A DNA stretch of 64,000 nucleotides, from assembly GCF_000314735.2 (NCBI RefSeq), contig NZ_KB375270.1:1178001-1242000 (forward strand), given 5' to 3'. The position numbers were made by a program, and so were the translations under genes. Of the stretch, positions 18,150 to 27,388 are shown piece after piece; the stretch's first letter is position 1, and each line of letters begins with the position of its first letter. This DNA comes from Afipia felis ATCC 53690. GTDB taxonomy: Bacteria; Pseudomonadota; Alphaproteobacteria; Rhizobiales; Xanthobacteraceae. The notes beneath the pieces were generated by a model that saw only the letters and a program-made list of their open reading frames with translations, had not been told where the DNA came from and searched no databases.

Positions 18150-19742
18150 TCATGCCGGCGCGCCAGCCTTCACCAGCTTGTAGGTAAGCGAGTCCATCAG
18201 CGCCTGAAACGAGGCATCGATGACGTTGGACGACACGCCAATGGTGGTCCAGCGCGCGCCGTTCTCGTCCTCGCTCTCGATCAGCACGCGCGTCACCGCC
18301 TCCGTGCCGCCATTGAGGATACGTACACGGTAGTCGGTCAGCTTCAGGCCATCGATGTATTTCTGATACTTGCCGAGGTCCTTGCGCAGCGCGACGTCGA
18401 GCGCGTTGACCGGGCCGTTGCCTTCAGCAGCCGATATCAGCGTTTCGCCCGCGACGTCAACCTTCACCACCGCAAGAGCGACAGTCTGGGCGCGGCCGTT
18501 CGTTCGCTGCTCGACGTTGACGTCGAACTGTACGACGCGGAAATAATCCGGCACATGGCCAAGGGTGCGCCGTGCGAGCAATTCGAACGACGCATCGGCG
18601 GACTCATAGGCGTAACCGCCCGCCTCCCGCTCCTTCATCTCCTCGACGAGGCGCGTGACCTTCGGATCGTTCTTGTCGAAGGGGATGCCGGCGCGCTCCA
18701 GCGCCGCCAGCACGTTCGAACGCCCAGCCTGATCCGACACCAGAACCTGACGGCGGTTGCCGACTATCTCCGGCGCGATGTGCTCGTAGGTGTGCGGGTC
18801 CTTCAACACCGCTGAGGCATGAATGCCGGTCTTGGTGACGAACGCACTTTCGCCGACATAAGGCGCATGCTTGTCAGGCGCACGATTGAGGATTTCGTCG
18901 AGCGCGCGCGACACCTGCGTCAGCGTGGCGAGCTTTGCATCCGACACGCCGATCTCGAACATATCCGCGAACGGCTGCTTCAGTTTCAGCGTCGGGATCA
19001 GCGAGCACAGATTGGCGTTGCCGCACCGCTCGCCGAGACCGTTCAACGTTCCCTGAATCTGCCGCGCACCCGCACGCACCGCCGCAAGCGTATTCGCAAC
19101 CGCCTGCCCAGTGTCGTCATGCGCATGGATGCCGACATGAGTGCCCGGGATATGTTTCGTCACCTCGCCGACGATGGCAGAGATTTCATCCGGCATGGTG
19201 CCACCGTTGGTGTCGCACAGCACCACCCAGCGCGCGCCGGATTCATAAGCAGCCTTGGCGCAGGCCAGCGCGAATTCCGGATCTTCCTTGTAGCCGTCGA
19301 AGAAGTGCTCGCAATCGAGCATCGCCTCACCGCTTTTCTTGGCGGCCGCGCTGATGCTGTCGCGGATCGCGGCGATGTTCTCCTCCTTGGTCGTCTCCAG
19401 TGCGACCCGCACCTGATAGGCTGAGGCTTTCGCCACCAGACAGAACGCATCGGCTTTCGCTTCAAGCACGCCGACGAATCCGGGATCGTTCGCCGCCGAA
19501 CGGCCGGCGCGACGCACCATGCCGAAGGCGGTGAATTTCGCGTGGGCGAATTTCGGATGCGCGCTGAAGAACTCGCTGTCGGCGGGGTTCGCGCCCGGAT
19601 AGCCGCCTTCGACATAGTCGAGGCCAAGCTCGTCGAGCATCTGCGCGATCAGCCGCTTGTCGTGCAGCGTGAAGTCAACTCCGCTGGTCTGCGCGCCGTC
19701 GCGCAGCGTGGTGTCGAAAAGATAGAGTCGTTCGCGGCTCAT
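18150..19742 (-). CDS. cimA: Citramalate synthase (CimA; isopropylmalate synthase family)
   Basis: This is a 530-residue protein with an N-terminal DRE-TIM barrel beginning LYLFDTTLRDGAQT (D10-G16), with the metal-binding HIGIHAHDDTGQAV block. It also has a C-terminal LeuA-type allosteric domain from about residue 390. Length and the GVDFTLHDKRLIAQML block fit the CimA group (TIGR00977) better than LeuA. CimA condenses pyruvate with acetyl-CoA to (R)-citramalate, a threonine-independent route to 2-oxobutyrate and isoleucine. The ATG at 19742 is preceded by AAGG, 16 bp after the stop of the GNAT gene. It is last in a cysS-microprotein-GNAT-cimA run. Confidence 0.88.
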   Translation of the reverse strand: MSRERLYLFDTTLRDGAQTSGVDFTLHDKRLIAQMLDELGLDYVEGGYPGANPADSEFFSAHPKFAHAKFTAFGMVRRAGRSAANDPGFVGVLEAKADAFCLVAKASAYQVRVALETTKEENIAAIRDSISAAAKKSGEAMLDCEHFFDGYKEDPEFALACAKAAYESGARWVVLCDTNGGTMPDEISAIVGEVTKHIPGTHVGIHAHDDTGQAVANTLAAVRAGARQIQGTLNGLGERCGNANLCSLIPTLKLKQPFADMFEIGVSDAKLATLTQVSRALDEILNRAPDKHAPYVGESAFVTKTGIHASAVLKDPHTYEHIAPEIVGNRRQVLVSDQAGRSNVLAALERAGIPFDKNDPKVTRLVEEMKEREAGGYAYESADASFELLARRTLGHVPDYFRVVQFDVNVEQRTNGRAQTVALAVVKVDVAGETLISAAEGNGPVNALDVALRKDLGKYQKYIDGLKLTDYRVRILNGGTEAVTRVLIESEDENGARWTTIGVSSNVIDASFQALMDSLTYKLVKAGAPA

Positions 19743-19758
19743 GGTGCCAGCCTTATCA

Positions 19759-20274
19759 TCAAAGTCTTGGATTATCGTTGGACGGCGCATCGCCGAGCGT
19801 TTTCGTCATGGTGGTGTTAGCGAGCCATTCGTCGCCAATCGAAATCGAATTGCGCTGCTGGCCGACATAGCCGCGGCCAGCGAAAAACTCCTGCGCGGAA
19901 TCGCTGGCATCGACGCTCATGCGCGTCGCACCGCGTGCCGCAGCAAGCTTCTCGATCGCGTCGCACAGCGCGCTGGCCACGCCCTGCCGCACCGCGCCGG
20001 GATGGACGAACAGCATGTCGAGATGATCGGCCCCTTTCAGCGAGGCGAAGCCGACCGGCGAACCGTGCATGGTCGCGATCAATGTCAGTTGCGTGCCGAG
20101 CTTCTTGCCAAACGCCGCCTCGTCCTCGGCGCGTGAAGCCCATGCCTCGCGCTGCGCCTCGGAATAGCTGTCCTCGGTCAACTCCTCGATGCTCGCGATG
20201 AAGATCGCCGCAAGGATCGAGGTATCGGCCGGCAGAAACGGTCGCAGCCCTACTTTTGGAAGCGCCTGCGCCAT
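19759..20274 (-). CDS. GNAT-family N-acetyltransferase
   Basis: This is a 171-residue GNAT acetyltransferase. The acetyl-CoA-binding motif A is LDMLFVHPGAVRQGVASAL (an RxxGxxA type loop), followed by a C-terminal FFAGRGYVGQQRNSI block typical of the YafP/PhnO-like group. The ATG at 20274 overlaps the stop codon of a 37-residue membrane ORF (TGATG), and GGAG lies nine bases upstream. The substrate is unknown. Tight packing between cysS, the microprotein and cimA suggests one transcript. Confidence 0.85.
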   Translation of the reverse strand: MAQALPKVGLRPFLPADTSILAAIFIASIEELTEDSYSEAQREAWASRAEDEAAFGKKLGTQLTLIATMHGSPVGFASLKGADHLDMLFVHPGAVRQGVASALCDAIEKLAAARGATRMSVDASDSAQEFFAGRGYVGQQRNSISIGDEWLANTTMTKTLGDAPSNDNPRL

Positions 20275-20387
20275 CACCAGACTCCGAAATATTTCAGCGC
20301 GAGCGCGACCGCCAATGCGATCACGCACCATTTCAGCACGATGTAATAGCGCCAGTGGCGCGGAAAAGGCGTCTCGGGCCGCTTCAT
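20274..20387 (-). CDS. 37-residue membrane microprotein coupled to cysS and the GNAT gene
   Basis: This short ORF is predicted from the sequence alone. Its ATG (20387-20385) overlaps the cysS stop as ATGA, and its stop (20276-20274) overlaps the GNAT start as TGATG, so it exactly fills the gap between two genes. The product begins [17 protein letters not shown], has one hydrophobic helix (about residues 15-31, rich in Val/Ala/Leu) and ends KYFGVW. The basic, aromatic N terminus followed by one helix suggests a single-pass inner-membrane peptide. Precise double overlap is strong evidence for translation. No function is known to me. Confidence 0.7.
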   Translation of the reverse strand: MKRPETPFPRHWRYYIVLKWCVIALAVALALKYFGVW

Positions 20388-21784
20388 CGCGCGATCTCCC
20401 AGGTGGTGCCTTCCTTGGAATCCTTGATGGCCACGCCCATCGCGGCCAGCTCATCGCGGATGCGGTCGGACTCTTTCCAGTCTTTGCGCGCGCGAGCAGC
20501 AGTGCGATCCGCAATCAAGGCACTGACTTGCGCGGCATCAACGCCGCTCGCCTGCTGTTTGCGGGCATCCCAATCCGCCTGGGTCTGCGCGAGGAACCCG
20601 AGCAGCCGCAGCGACGCCGCGAACTCAGCGCGCTGCGCTTCGCCGCCCTTTTCTGCCTGATGACGCAGGCCATGCAGCGCAGCGACCGTTTGCGCGGTGT
20701 TAAGATCGTCCAAAAGGGTTTCAAGTACGGCGCCGGCAGGCGCGCTGCCCGCGACGTCGCCTGCGGTCGCGTACCAGTCGTCCAGAACCTTCGCGCTTTC
20801 CTCCAGCCCCTTCAGCGTCCAGTCGATCGGCGAACGGTAATGGGTCTTGAGCATGTTGAGGCGCACGACTTCGCCCGGCCAATCCTTCAGCAGCTCATTG
20901 ATCGTGACGAAGTTGCCGAGCGACTTCGACATCTTCTCGCCTTCGACCTGCAGGAAGCCGTTGTGCAGCCAGTAATTCGCCATCGCATGCGTACCGTGGG
21001 CGCAGCGCGATTGCGCGATCTCGTTCTCATGGTGTGGGAAGATCAAGTCGAGGCCGCCGCCATGAATGTCGAACACGTCGCCGAGATAAGCCGCGCTCAT
21101 CGCCGAGCATTCGATGTGCCAGCCGGGCCGTCCCCGGCCCCACGGGCTGTCCCAACCCGGCTCGTCGCTTGATGACTGCTTCCACAGCACAAAGTCCGCC
21201 GGATTTTTCTTGTGCGCATCGACCGCGACGCGCGCGCCGGCCTGCTGATCCTCGAGTCTACGACCGGAGAGCTTGCCGTAGTCCGGCATCGAGGCGGTGT
21301 CGAACAGCACCTCGCCGCTCGCTTCATAGGCGTGACCGCGTGCGATCAGCGTCTTGATGAGCGTGACCATGTCGGCCTTGCCGTCAGCACGCGGCAGCAC
21401 GAAGTCGGTCGCGCGTGGCTCAACGGTCGGCGGCAGGCAGCCGAGTGCATCGACATCGGCATGAAACTGGTTCGCGGTCTTTTCCGTGACCTTGCGGATC
21501 GCCTCGTTCAGCGGCAGGCCGGGATAATCACGCAGCGCGCGGTCGTTGATCTTGTCGTCGACGTCGGTGATGTTGCGCACGTAAGTGACGTGCTTCTCAC
21601 CGTAAATGTGCCGCAGCAGGCGGAACAGCACGTCGAACACGATGACCGGGCGCGCATTGCCGATATGGGCGAAGTCGTAGACCGTCGGCCCGCACACATA
21701 CATCCGCACATTGCGCGGATCGAGCGGCACGAAGGCACGCTTGTCCTTCGTCAGCGTATCGTAGAGCCTCAGCTCCATAGACAT
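20384..21784 (-). CDS. cysS: Cysteine--tRNA ligase
   Basis: This is a 466-residue class I aminoacyl-tRNA synthetase. The HIGN motif is at 40-43, the zinc ligand C31 lies in YVCGPTVYD, and KMSKS is at 284-288. It charges tRNA-Cys with cysteine using ATP. The ATG at 21784 follows AAGGGAATT; a second ATG two codons later is possible. The C-terminal DALR-like region and the anticodon-binding end are complete. It heads a run that continues with a microprotein, a GNAT enzyme and citramalate synthase. Confidence 0.96.
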   Translation of the reverse strand: MSMELRLYDTLTKDKRAFVPLDPRNVRMYVCGPTVYDFAHIGNARPVIVFDVLFRLLRHIYGEKHVTYVRNITDVDDKINDRALRDYPGLPLNEAIRKVTEKTANQFHADVDALGCLPPTVEPRATDFVLPRADGKADMVTLIKTLIARGHAYEASGEVLFDTASMPDYGKLSGRRLEDQQAGARVAVDAHKKNPADFVLWKQSSSDEPGWDSPWGRGRPGWHIECSAMSAAYLGDVFDIHGGGLDLIFPHHENEIAQSRCAHGTHAMANYWLHNGFLQVEGEKMSKSLGNFVTINELLKDWPGEVVRLNMLKTHYRSPIDWTLKGLEESAKVLDDWYATAGDVAGSAPAGAVLETLLDDLNTAQTVAALHGLRHQAEKGGEAQRAEFAASLRLLGFLAQTQADWDARKQQASGVDAAQVSALIADRTAARARKDWKESDRIRDELAAMGVAIKDSKEGTTWEIAR

Positions 21785-22059
21785 AATTCCCTTGCCTTGC
21801 GGCCGGGCGTCCGGTGATCTCGATTTGAGAAAAGACGGCTCCAGCCAGCGAATCGCTAGCTAATAATCTCGTGGCAAATGCCGAAAAACGAGGAAGAACC
21901 GTTCATGGCCGGCACAATGGCCAGCCGGCGTCGCCCCGTCAAGTGCCGGGCCCATCGATTGGTCAACAACGGCGCAATCGCTCGGCCGGGACGAATTAAT
22001 GATTTTTAACATTTTGGCCTTATCCGTGTCGGTCTTGTGATTCTTGGCCGGTGCTTCCC

Positions 22060-22362
22060 ATGCGATTGAGTTCCGCGGCTGCGTTGTTCGCCGTCTTCCT
22101 GACAACCTCCCCCGCCTTTGCCGACAGCCGGGTTTTCATCGTGGCCAACCAGCCGGACGGCTACGGCATCGACGAATGCCTCGCCAATGGCGCGAGCTGC
22201 GGCGCTTCCGCGGCACGGATGTACTGCGAATCCCATCAATTCGCGCGGGCGAGTTCCTATCATCGCATCGAGAACGACGAGGTCACCGGCGCTATCCCGG
22301 CCTCCGCCCGGAGCCCGGCCCCGCATGGCGACCGCTACGTCGCCATCACCTGCCAGCGGTAA
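22060..22362 (+). CDS. Small secreted hypothetical protein
   Basis: This is a 100-residue protein with a clear signal peptide (MRLSSAAALFAVFLTTSPAFA, cleavage after about residue 21). A short mature region contains four cysteines (in DECL, ASCG, MYCES and ITCQR) that could form two disulfides in the periplasm. The ATG at 22060 is chosen because it gives a textbook signal peptide; a GTG three codons upstream (22051) is an alternative. Neither has a strong ribosome site. I do not recognise a named family. It lies upstream of a DUF2865 gene in the same direction. Confidence 0.7.
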   Translation: MRLSSAAALFAVFLTTSPAFADSRVFIVANQPDGYGIDECLANGASCGASAARMYCESHQFARASSYHRIENDEVTGAIPASARSPAPHGDRYVAITCQR

Positions 22363-22497
22363 TCGCGCCTTACCTGCCGCGTTATTCACCGGGACGGCTG
22401 GGCCTGCCTTGAGAGCGCCCAGAAATCGGCGTGACCTTGCCCTCTGAAACGGCTATGCAAAATCGCATTGGCCGTGCCTGCGGCCGTTTTCCCGGAT

Positions 22498-23580
22498 ATG
22501 TACTTGCCGATGCTCCCTCGATCCCTGCCGATGCTGGCTGCCCTCGCTGCCGTGGGGCTGTCAGCCCCCGCTTTTGCCCAGAATTTCGCCCCGGGCGGCG
22601 GTCAGGGCAACCCGATGTGCCAGCGCCTCGAAGGCCAGCTTGCCGCCATCGACCGCGGCCAGGGCGGCGGCGATGCCGGCAAGGCCGATCAAATCCGGCG
22701 CTATGAGGATGCTGCAGGCCGCCAGCAGGCCGAACTCGAGCGCGTTCAGGCGCGGGCCCGCGATCAGGGCTGTGACAGTTCCGGATTCTTCTCGTTGTTC
22801 AACGGCCGCTCCGCGCAGTGCGGCCCGATCAACAACCAGATTCAGCAGATGCGGCAGAACCTCGACCAGATCACATCGAATCTGGAGCGGTTGCGCGCGG
22901 GCTCGGCGGGCGGCATGGACGATCCGCAGCGGCGTTCGGTGATCCTTGCGCTGGCGCAGAACAATTGCGGCCCGCAATACGCCAACATGGCGCGCTCCGG
23001 AAACTTCCTGAGCAACCTCTTCGGCGGTGGCGGCGGCGGTCCTGCCGAGAATAACGGCCTCGATCCGAACGCGCCGCAAGCCGGCACCTACCGCACCGTC
23101 TGCGTGCGAAGCTGCGACGGCGCCTATTTCCCGATTTCATTCGCGACGGTGCCAAGCCGTTTTGCGGACGACGAGCGCAGTTGCAAGAGCCAGTGCCCGA
23201 ACGCACAGGCCACGCTCTACACCTATCACAACCCGGGCGAGGACATTTCGCAGGCCGTCTCGATCAACGGCCAGCCCTACTCGCAATCGCCGAACGCCTT
23301 CCGCTTCCGCACCCAGTACGACAAGACGTGCAGTTGCCGCGCACCGGGACAAAGCTGGGCCGACGCGCTCAAGAACGTCGATACGTCGAGCGGTGCAGAA
23401 CAGGGCGACATCACCGTGACCGAGGATCGCGCGAAGCGGATGTCACAGCCGCCGCGCACCGCACCGGCGAAGCAGACTGCGCCCCAAGCCGCTGCTCCGG
23501 CAGCCGCAACCCCGCCGGCGAATACTGATCCGGGTCAAATTCGTGCAGTTGGACCGACCTTCATCCCGAACAATCACTAA
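22498..23580 (+). CDS. DUF2865-type secreted protein
   Basis: This protein of about 360 residues has a signal peptide ending in APAFAQ, a glutamine-rich helical region (about 60-150) and a glycine-rich linker (NLFGGGGGG). A conserved domain with several cysteines follows, containing YRTVCVRSCDGAYFPISFAT and CKSQCPNAQATLY, the block I associate with DUF2865 of alphaproteobacteria. The C terminus is Pro/Ala-rich. Start sites at 22468, 22498 and 22510 all keep the signal peptide; 22498 is a compromise. It probably acts in the periplasm. Function unknown. Confidence 0.75.
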   Translation: MYLPMLPRSLPMLAALAAVGLSAPAFAQNFAPGGGQGNPMCQRLEGQLAAIDRGQGGGDAGKADQIRRYEDAAGRQQAELERVQARARDQGCDSSGFFSLFNGRSAQCGPINNQIQQMRQNLDQITSNLERLRAGSAGGMDDPQRRSVILALAQNNCGPQYANMARSGNFLSNLFGGGGGGPAENNGLDPNAPQAGTYRTVCVRSCDGAYFPISFATVPSRFADDERSCKSQCPNAQATLYTYHNPGEDISQAVSINGQPYSQSPNAFRFRTQYDKTCSCRAPGQSWADALKNVDTSSGAEQGDITVTEDRAKRMSQPPRTAPAKQTAPQAAAPAAATPPANTDPGQIRAVGPTFIPNNH

Positions 23581-23638
23581 CGGCTGACAATCTTGGCTTC
23601 AATGCGTTCGCGCCTGAAGCGTGATTGCGGTCACATCC

Positions 23639-25393
23639 TCAGCCGTCAAAAACCTCGGTCGAATCCCGGCGCGAGCGTGTTACGAGCGACTGGTCGGGTT
23701 GCGGTTGCGAATCGCCGTTGTCGCGAAAGCGATTGGTGATCGGATAACGACGGTCCCGCCCAAAATTCTTGCGCGTTACCTTCACGCCCGGCGCAGCCTG
23801 CCGCCGTTTGTATTCCGCAAGATTGAGCAGCCTGTCGATGCGCAGCACCGTGTCACGGTCGAACCCCTCCTCCACGATCTCGGCAACCGACATGTCGTGT
23901 TCGACGAGCCGCTCCAGAATGCCGTCGAGAATATCGTATGGCGGCAGCGAGTCCTGATCGGTCTGGTTCTCGCGCAGCTCCGCCGTCGGCGGGCGCACGA
24001 TGATACTGACCGGGATGACCTTGCCGGAGGGACCGAGCGCGCCTTCCGGCTTCCACGAATTGCGCAGCGACGACAGGCGAAACACTTCGGTCTTGTAGAT
24101 ATCCTTGATCGGGTTGAAGCCGCCGTTCATGTCACCGTAGAGCGTCGCGTAGCCGACCGACATTTCGGACTTGTTGCCGGTCGTCACCAGCATGTCGCCG
24201 AACTTGTTCGAGATCGCCATCAGGAGCACGCCGCGGGTGCGCGCCTGAAGGTTCTCCTCGGTCACGTCGCGCGGTCTACCCTCGAAGACCCCCTTCAATA
24301 TCTCCTCGAACCCGTTCACCGCAGCGGCAATCGGCAGGACATCGTAACGAATACCAAGCCCGCGCGCGATCCGCGCAGCGTCCTCGATCGACTCCTTCGC
24401 GGTGAAGCGGAACGGCAGCATCACGCCACGCACGCGCTCCACGCCGATAGCGTCTACCGCGATAGCGAGACACAAAGCTGAATCGATGCCGCCCGAAATG
24501 CCGAGCAGCACGCCGGGGAAACCGTTTTTGCCGACATAATCGCGCAGTCCCAGCACGCAGGCGGCATAGTCCGCACGGTCACCTTCCAGCAGCGGCGCAA
24601 CCGGCCCCTTGCAGGTCCAGCCCTTCTCGCCTTTGGTCCACGTCAGCGTCACCATAGCTTCCTCGAAACAGGGAAGCTGCGCCGCGAGCGAGCAATCGGC
24701 GTTGAGCGCAAACGACGCGCCATCGAACACCAGTTCGTCCTGACCGCCGACCTGATTGACGTAGACGAACGGCAATCCGCTTTCGGTAACGCGCCCCACC
24801 GCCATCGACAGGCGGATATCATTCTTGCCGCGCGCGTAAGGCGAGCCGTTCGGTACGATCAGAATTTCGGCACCGGTCTCGGCGAGGCACTCGACGACGT
24901 TTTCGTAGTCCTCCGACTCCTCCATCCATGTGTCTTCGCAGATCGGCACGCCGACGCGGACACCGCGAATAGTCAGCGGACCCGCCGCCGGGCCGCGTGC
25001 AAAAATACGCTTCTCATCGAACACACCGTAATTCGGCAGATTGGCCTTGAAGCGCAGTCCCGCGATACGTCCACCGTCGAGCAATGCCACGGCGTTATAG
25101 AGCTTGCCTTCGTCGACCCATGGCGTGCCGATCAGCACCGCCGGACCGCCATCGGCGGTCTCGCGCGCGAGTTCTTCGACGGTTGCGCGGCATCGGGCCT
25201 GAAACGAGGGTTTGAGGACGATATCTTCCGGCGGATAGCCGCACAGGAAAAGTTCGGGAAGCACGACGAGCGCTGCCCCATCCGCGGCAGCCTTCGCGCG
25301 CGCCGCTCGCGCCTTGGTCGCGTTTCCGGCGATATCTCCGACCGTCGGATTGATCTGCGCCAGGGTCACCAGAAATTTTGCGGATTCACTCAT
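23639..25393 (-). CDS. nadE: Glutamine-dependent NAD+ synthetase
   Basis: This is a 584-residue two-domain enzyme. Residues 1-270 form a nitrilase-like glutaminase (LPELFLCGYPPEDI carries the catalytic glutamate; PICEDTW carries the nucleophilic cysteine). About 290-560 form an NAD synthase domain with the PP-loop SGGIDSAL. It amidates deamido-NAD+ to NAD+ using ATP and glutamine-derived ammonia. The start at 25393 (MSESAKF) is favoured; an in-frame ATG two codons earlier is close. The gene stands alone with no evident operon partner, although dgkA follows upstream on the same strand. Confidence 0.95.
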   Translation of the reverse strand: MSESAKFLVTLAQINPTVGDIAGNATKARAARAKAAADGAALVVLPELFLCGYPPEDIVLKPSFQARCRATVEELARETADGGPAVLIGTPWVDEGKLYNAVALLDGGRIAGLRFKANLPNYGVFDEKRIFARGPAAGPLTIRGVRVGVPICEDTWMEESEDYENVVECLAETGAEILIVPNGSPYARGKNDIRLSMAVGRVTESGLPFVYVNQVGGQDELVFDGASFALNADCSLAAQLPCFEEAMVTLTWTKGEKGWTCKGPVAPLLEGDRADYAACVLGLRDYVGKNGFPGVLLGISGGIDSALCLAIAVDAIGVERVRGVMLPFRFTAKESIEDAARIARGLGIRYDVLPIAAAVNGFEEILKGVFEGRPRDVTEENLQARTRGVLLMAISNKFGDMLVTTGNKSEMSVGYATLYGDMNGGFNPIKDIYKTEVFRLSSLRNSWKPEGALGPSGKVIPVSIIVRPPTAELRENQTDQDSLPPYDILDGILERLVEHDMSVAEIVEEGFDRDTVLRIDRLLNLAEYKRRQAAPGVKVTRKNFGRDRRYPITNRFRDNGDSQPQPDQSLVTRSRRDSTEVFDG

Positions 25394-25457
25394 GGGCATG
25401 TTGTAGCCCGCCCCGAGACGCTTCCGCAATTGCGGGCTTTGCGCGGGGAGTTGTCAA

Positions 25458-25811
25458 TCAGATGATCCCGATCCGCTCGGCGATGGCGAACAGCCATGTC
25501 AGGCCGGCAATGGCAAGCGTCACGCCGACAGCGGCGGAGCCCATATCCTTGACCCGGCCAATCTGCGGGTCGTGATCGAGCGTCAGCCGATCGGCCAGCT
25601 TCTCGATCGCGGTGTTGAGCAATTCGACGACGAGAAGCAGGAGCACGACACAAACAAGCTCCAGCCGTCGCGCGGGCGTGACGCCGATCAGCCAAGACAG
25701 CGGAAGCGACAGGATCAGCGCCACGACCTCTTCGCGAACCGCCCGCTCGGAGCGGAACGCGAAGATGAGGCCGTTGACGCTGTTAATGGTGGCGCGCCAG
25801 AAGCGCAGCAC
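25458..25811 (-). CDS. dgkA: Diacylglycerol kinase
   Basis: This is a 117-residue membrane protein with three hydrophobic helices and the DgkA signatures AVREEVVALIL and ELLNTAIEKLADR followed by GRVKDMGSAAVGVTL. It phosphorylates diacylglycerol (or undecaprenol) in the inner membrane to recycle lipid turnover products. It starts at a GTG at 25811, one base after the aroG stop (25813-25815), so it is likely translated by coupling with aroG. Undecaprenol kinase activity is an alternative for this family, but the helix signature fits DgkA. Confidence 0.92.
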   Translation of the reverse strand: MLRFWRATINSVNGLIFAFRSERAVREEVVALILSLPLSWLIGVTPARRLELVCVVLLLLVVELLNTAIEKLADRLTLDHDPQIGRVKDMGSAAVGVTLAIAGLTWLFAIAERIGII

Positions 25812-25812
25812 G

Positions 25813-27201
25813 TCAGAGGCCGGCCACCGCAGGCAGTGGCTGCGCCTTGCGCTCGCGGCCCTGCTTGAGGAATTCCGCGATCAGGAATGCCATGTCGATC
25901 GACTGTTCGGCATTCAGGCGCGGATCGCAGACCGTGTGATAGCGGTCGTTGAGATCCTCATCGGTGATCGCACGCGCGCCGCCGATGCACTCGGTGACGT
26001 CCTGCCCGGTCATCTCGAGATGCACACCGCCGGCATGGGTGCCTTCCGCCGCGTGAACCTCAAAGAACGCCTTCAGTTCGGACAGAATGCGGTCGAACGG
26101 CCGCGTCTTGTAACCGCTGGTCGAAGTGATCGTGTTGCCGTGCATCGGATCGCACGACCACACCACCGCCTTGCCCTCACGCTGCACGGCGCGAATGAAC
26201 TGCGGCAGCGTATCGCCAACCTTGTCCGCGCCCGAACGGTTGATGAGCGTCAACCGGCCCGGCTCGTTCTCCGGGTTGAGAATGTCGATCAGCTTGAGCA
26301 GTTCGTCCGGCTTCAGCGAGGGGCCGCACTTCAGGCCGATCGGGTTCTTGATGCCGCGGAAATACTCAACATGCCCGTGATCGAGCTGACGCGTGCGATC
26401 GCCGATCCAGAGCATGTGCCCGGAGGTCGCGTACCAGTCGCCCGTGGTGGAATCGACGCGCGTGAACGCCTGCTCGTAACCAAGCAGCAGCGCCTCATGG
26501 CTGGTGTAGAACTCGGTCGCACGCAGTTCCGGATGGCTCTCCAGATTGAGACCGCAGGCACGCATGAAGTTCAGCGCGTCGGAAATGCGGTCCGCCAATT
26601 CCTTGTAGCGGCGCGACTGCTGCGAATCCTTCACGAAGCCGAGCATCCACTGATGCACGCTGCCGAGATTGGCGAAGCCGCCGGTCGCGAACGCGCGCAG
26701 CAGGTTGAGCGTCGCCGCCGACTGGCGGTACGCGGACAACTGGCGGCGCGGATCGGGAATGCGCGCTTCCGGCGTGAAGGCGATGTCATTGATGATGTCA
26801 CCGCGATAGCTCGGCAACTCGACGCCGTTGATCTTTTCCGTCGGCGAAGAACGCGGCTTGGCGAACTGACCGGCGATGCGGCCGACCTTCACCACCGGCA
26901 GCGCGCCGGCATAGGTCAGCACCACCGCCATCTGCAGGAAGACGCGGAAAAAATCGCGGATGTTGTTGGCGCCGTGCTCGGCGAAACTCTCGGCGCAATC
27001 GCCGCCCTGCAACAGGAAAGCCTCGCCAGCGGCCACGCGCGCCAGCGACTTCTTCAGGTTGCGTGCCTCGCCTGCAAAAACCAGCGGCGGAAAGGTGGCG
27101 AGTTGTTCCTCGACACCCGCCAATGCCTTCGCATCCGGATAGTCCGGCACCTGCAAAACCGGTTTGTTGCGCCAGCTATCGGGCGTCCACCGCTCAGCCA
27201 T
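25813..27201 (-). CDS. aroG: Class II 3-deoxy-D-arabino-heptulosonate 7-phosphate (DAHP) synthase
   Basis: This 462-residue protein of the plant/actinobacterial class II DAHP synthase family begins [19 protein letters not shown] and contains [20 protein letters not shown] and [15 protein letters not shown]. It condenses phosphoenolpyruvate with erythrose 4-phosphate, the first step of the shikimate pathway. The ATG at 27201 follows AGGAG at ten bases. It is followed almost directly by dgkA on the same strand. The class is clear from motifs; the gene name aroG is a convention used in related genomes. Confidence 0.94.
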   Translation of the reverse strand: MAERWTPDSWRNKPVLQVPDYPDAKALAGVEEQLATFPPLVFAGEARNLKKSLARVAAGEAFLLQGGDCAESFAEHGANNIRDFFRVFLQMAVVLTYAGALPVVKVGRIAGQFAKPRSSPTEKINGVELPSYRGDIINDIAFTPEARIPDPRRQLSAYRQSAATLNLLRAFATGGFANLGSVHQWMLGFVKDSQQSRRYKELADRISDALNFMRACGLNLESHPELRATEFYTSHEALLLGYEQAFTRVDSTTGDWYATSGHMLWIGDRTRQLDHGHVEYFRGIKNPIGLKCGPSLKPDELLKLIDILNPENEPGRLTLINRSGADKVGDTLPQFIRAVQREGKAVVWSCDPMHGNTITSTSGYKTRPFDRILSELKAFFEVHAAEGTHAGGVHLEMTGQDVTECIGGARAITDEDLNDRYHTVCDPRLNAEQSIDMAFLIAEFLKQGRERKAQPLPAVAGL

Positions 27202-27339
27202 GATCGAAAACTCCTGCCTGATCGTCCCATGATCGGCCGGGGCTTATATACACAGCCGGCCGTCCGCTTTCCACCCGCAATTCGTCCTGTCTGCTCAACA
27301 GGTTAAGCGGGGGCTACTACCCTGCCCGTCTCAGGACGC

Positions 27340-27375
27340 AAAAAGGCCGCCGCCGGAGGATGACCGGCGGCGGCC
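27340..27375 (-). terminator. Rho-independent terminator of the beta-propeller gene
   Basis: A perfect 12-bp stem (27345-27356 with 27364-27375, GGCCGCCGCCGG arms) and a 7-base loop are followed on the minus strand by five T. It lies 14 bp past the stop of the propeller gene and upstream of aroG. Confidence 0.85.
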
Positions 27376-27388
27376 CGGGATCAAACGC

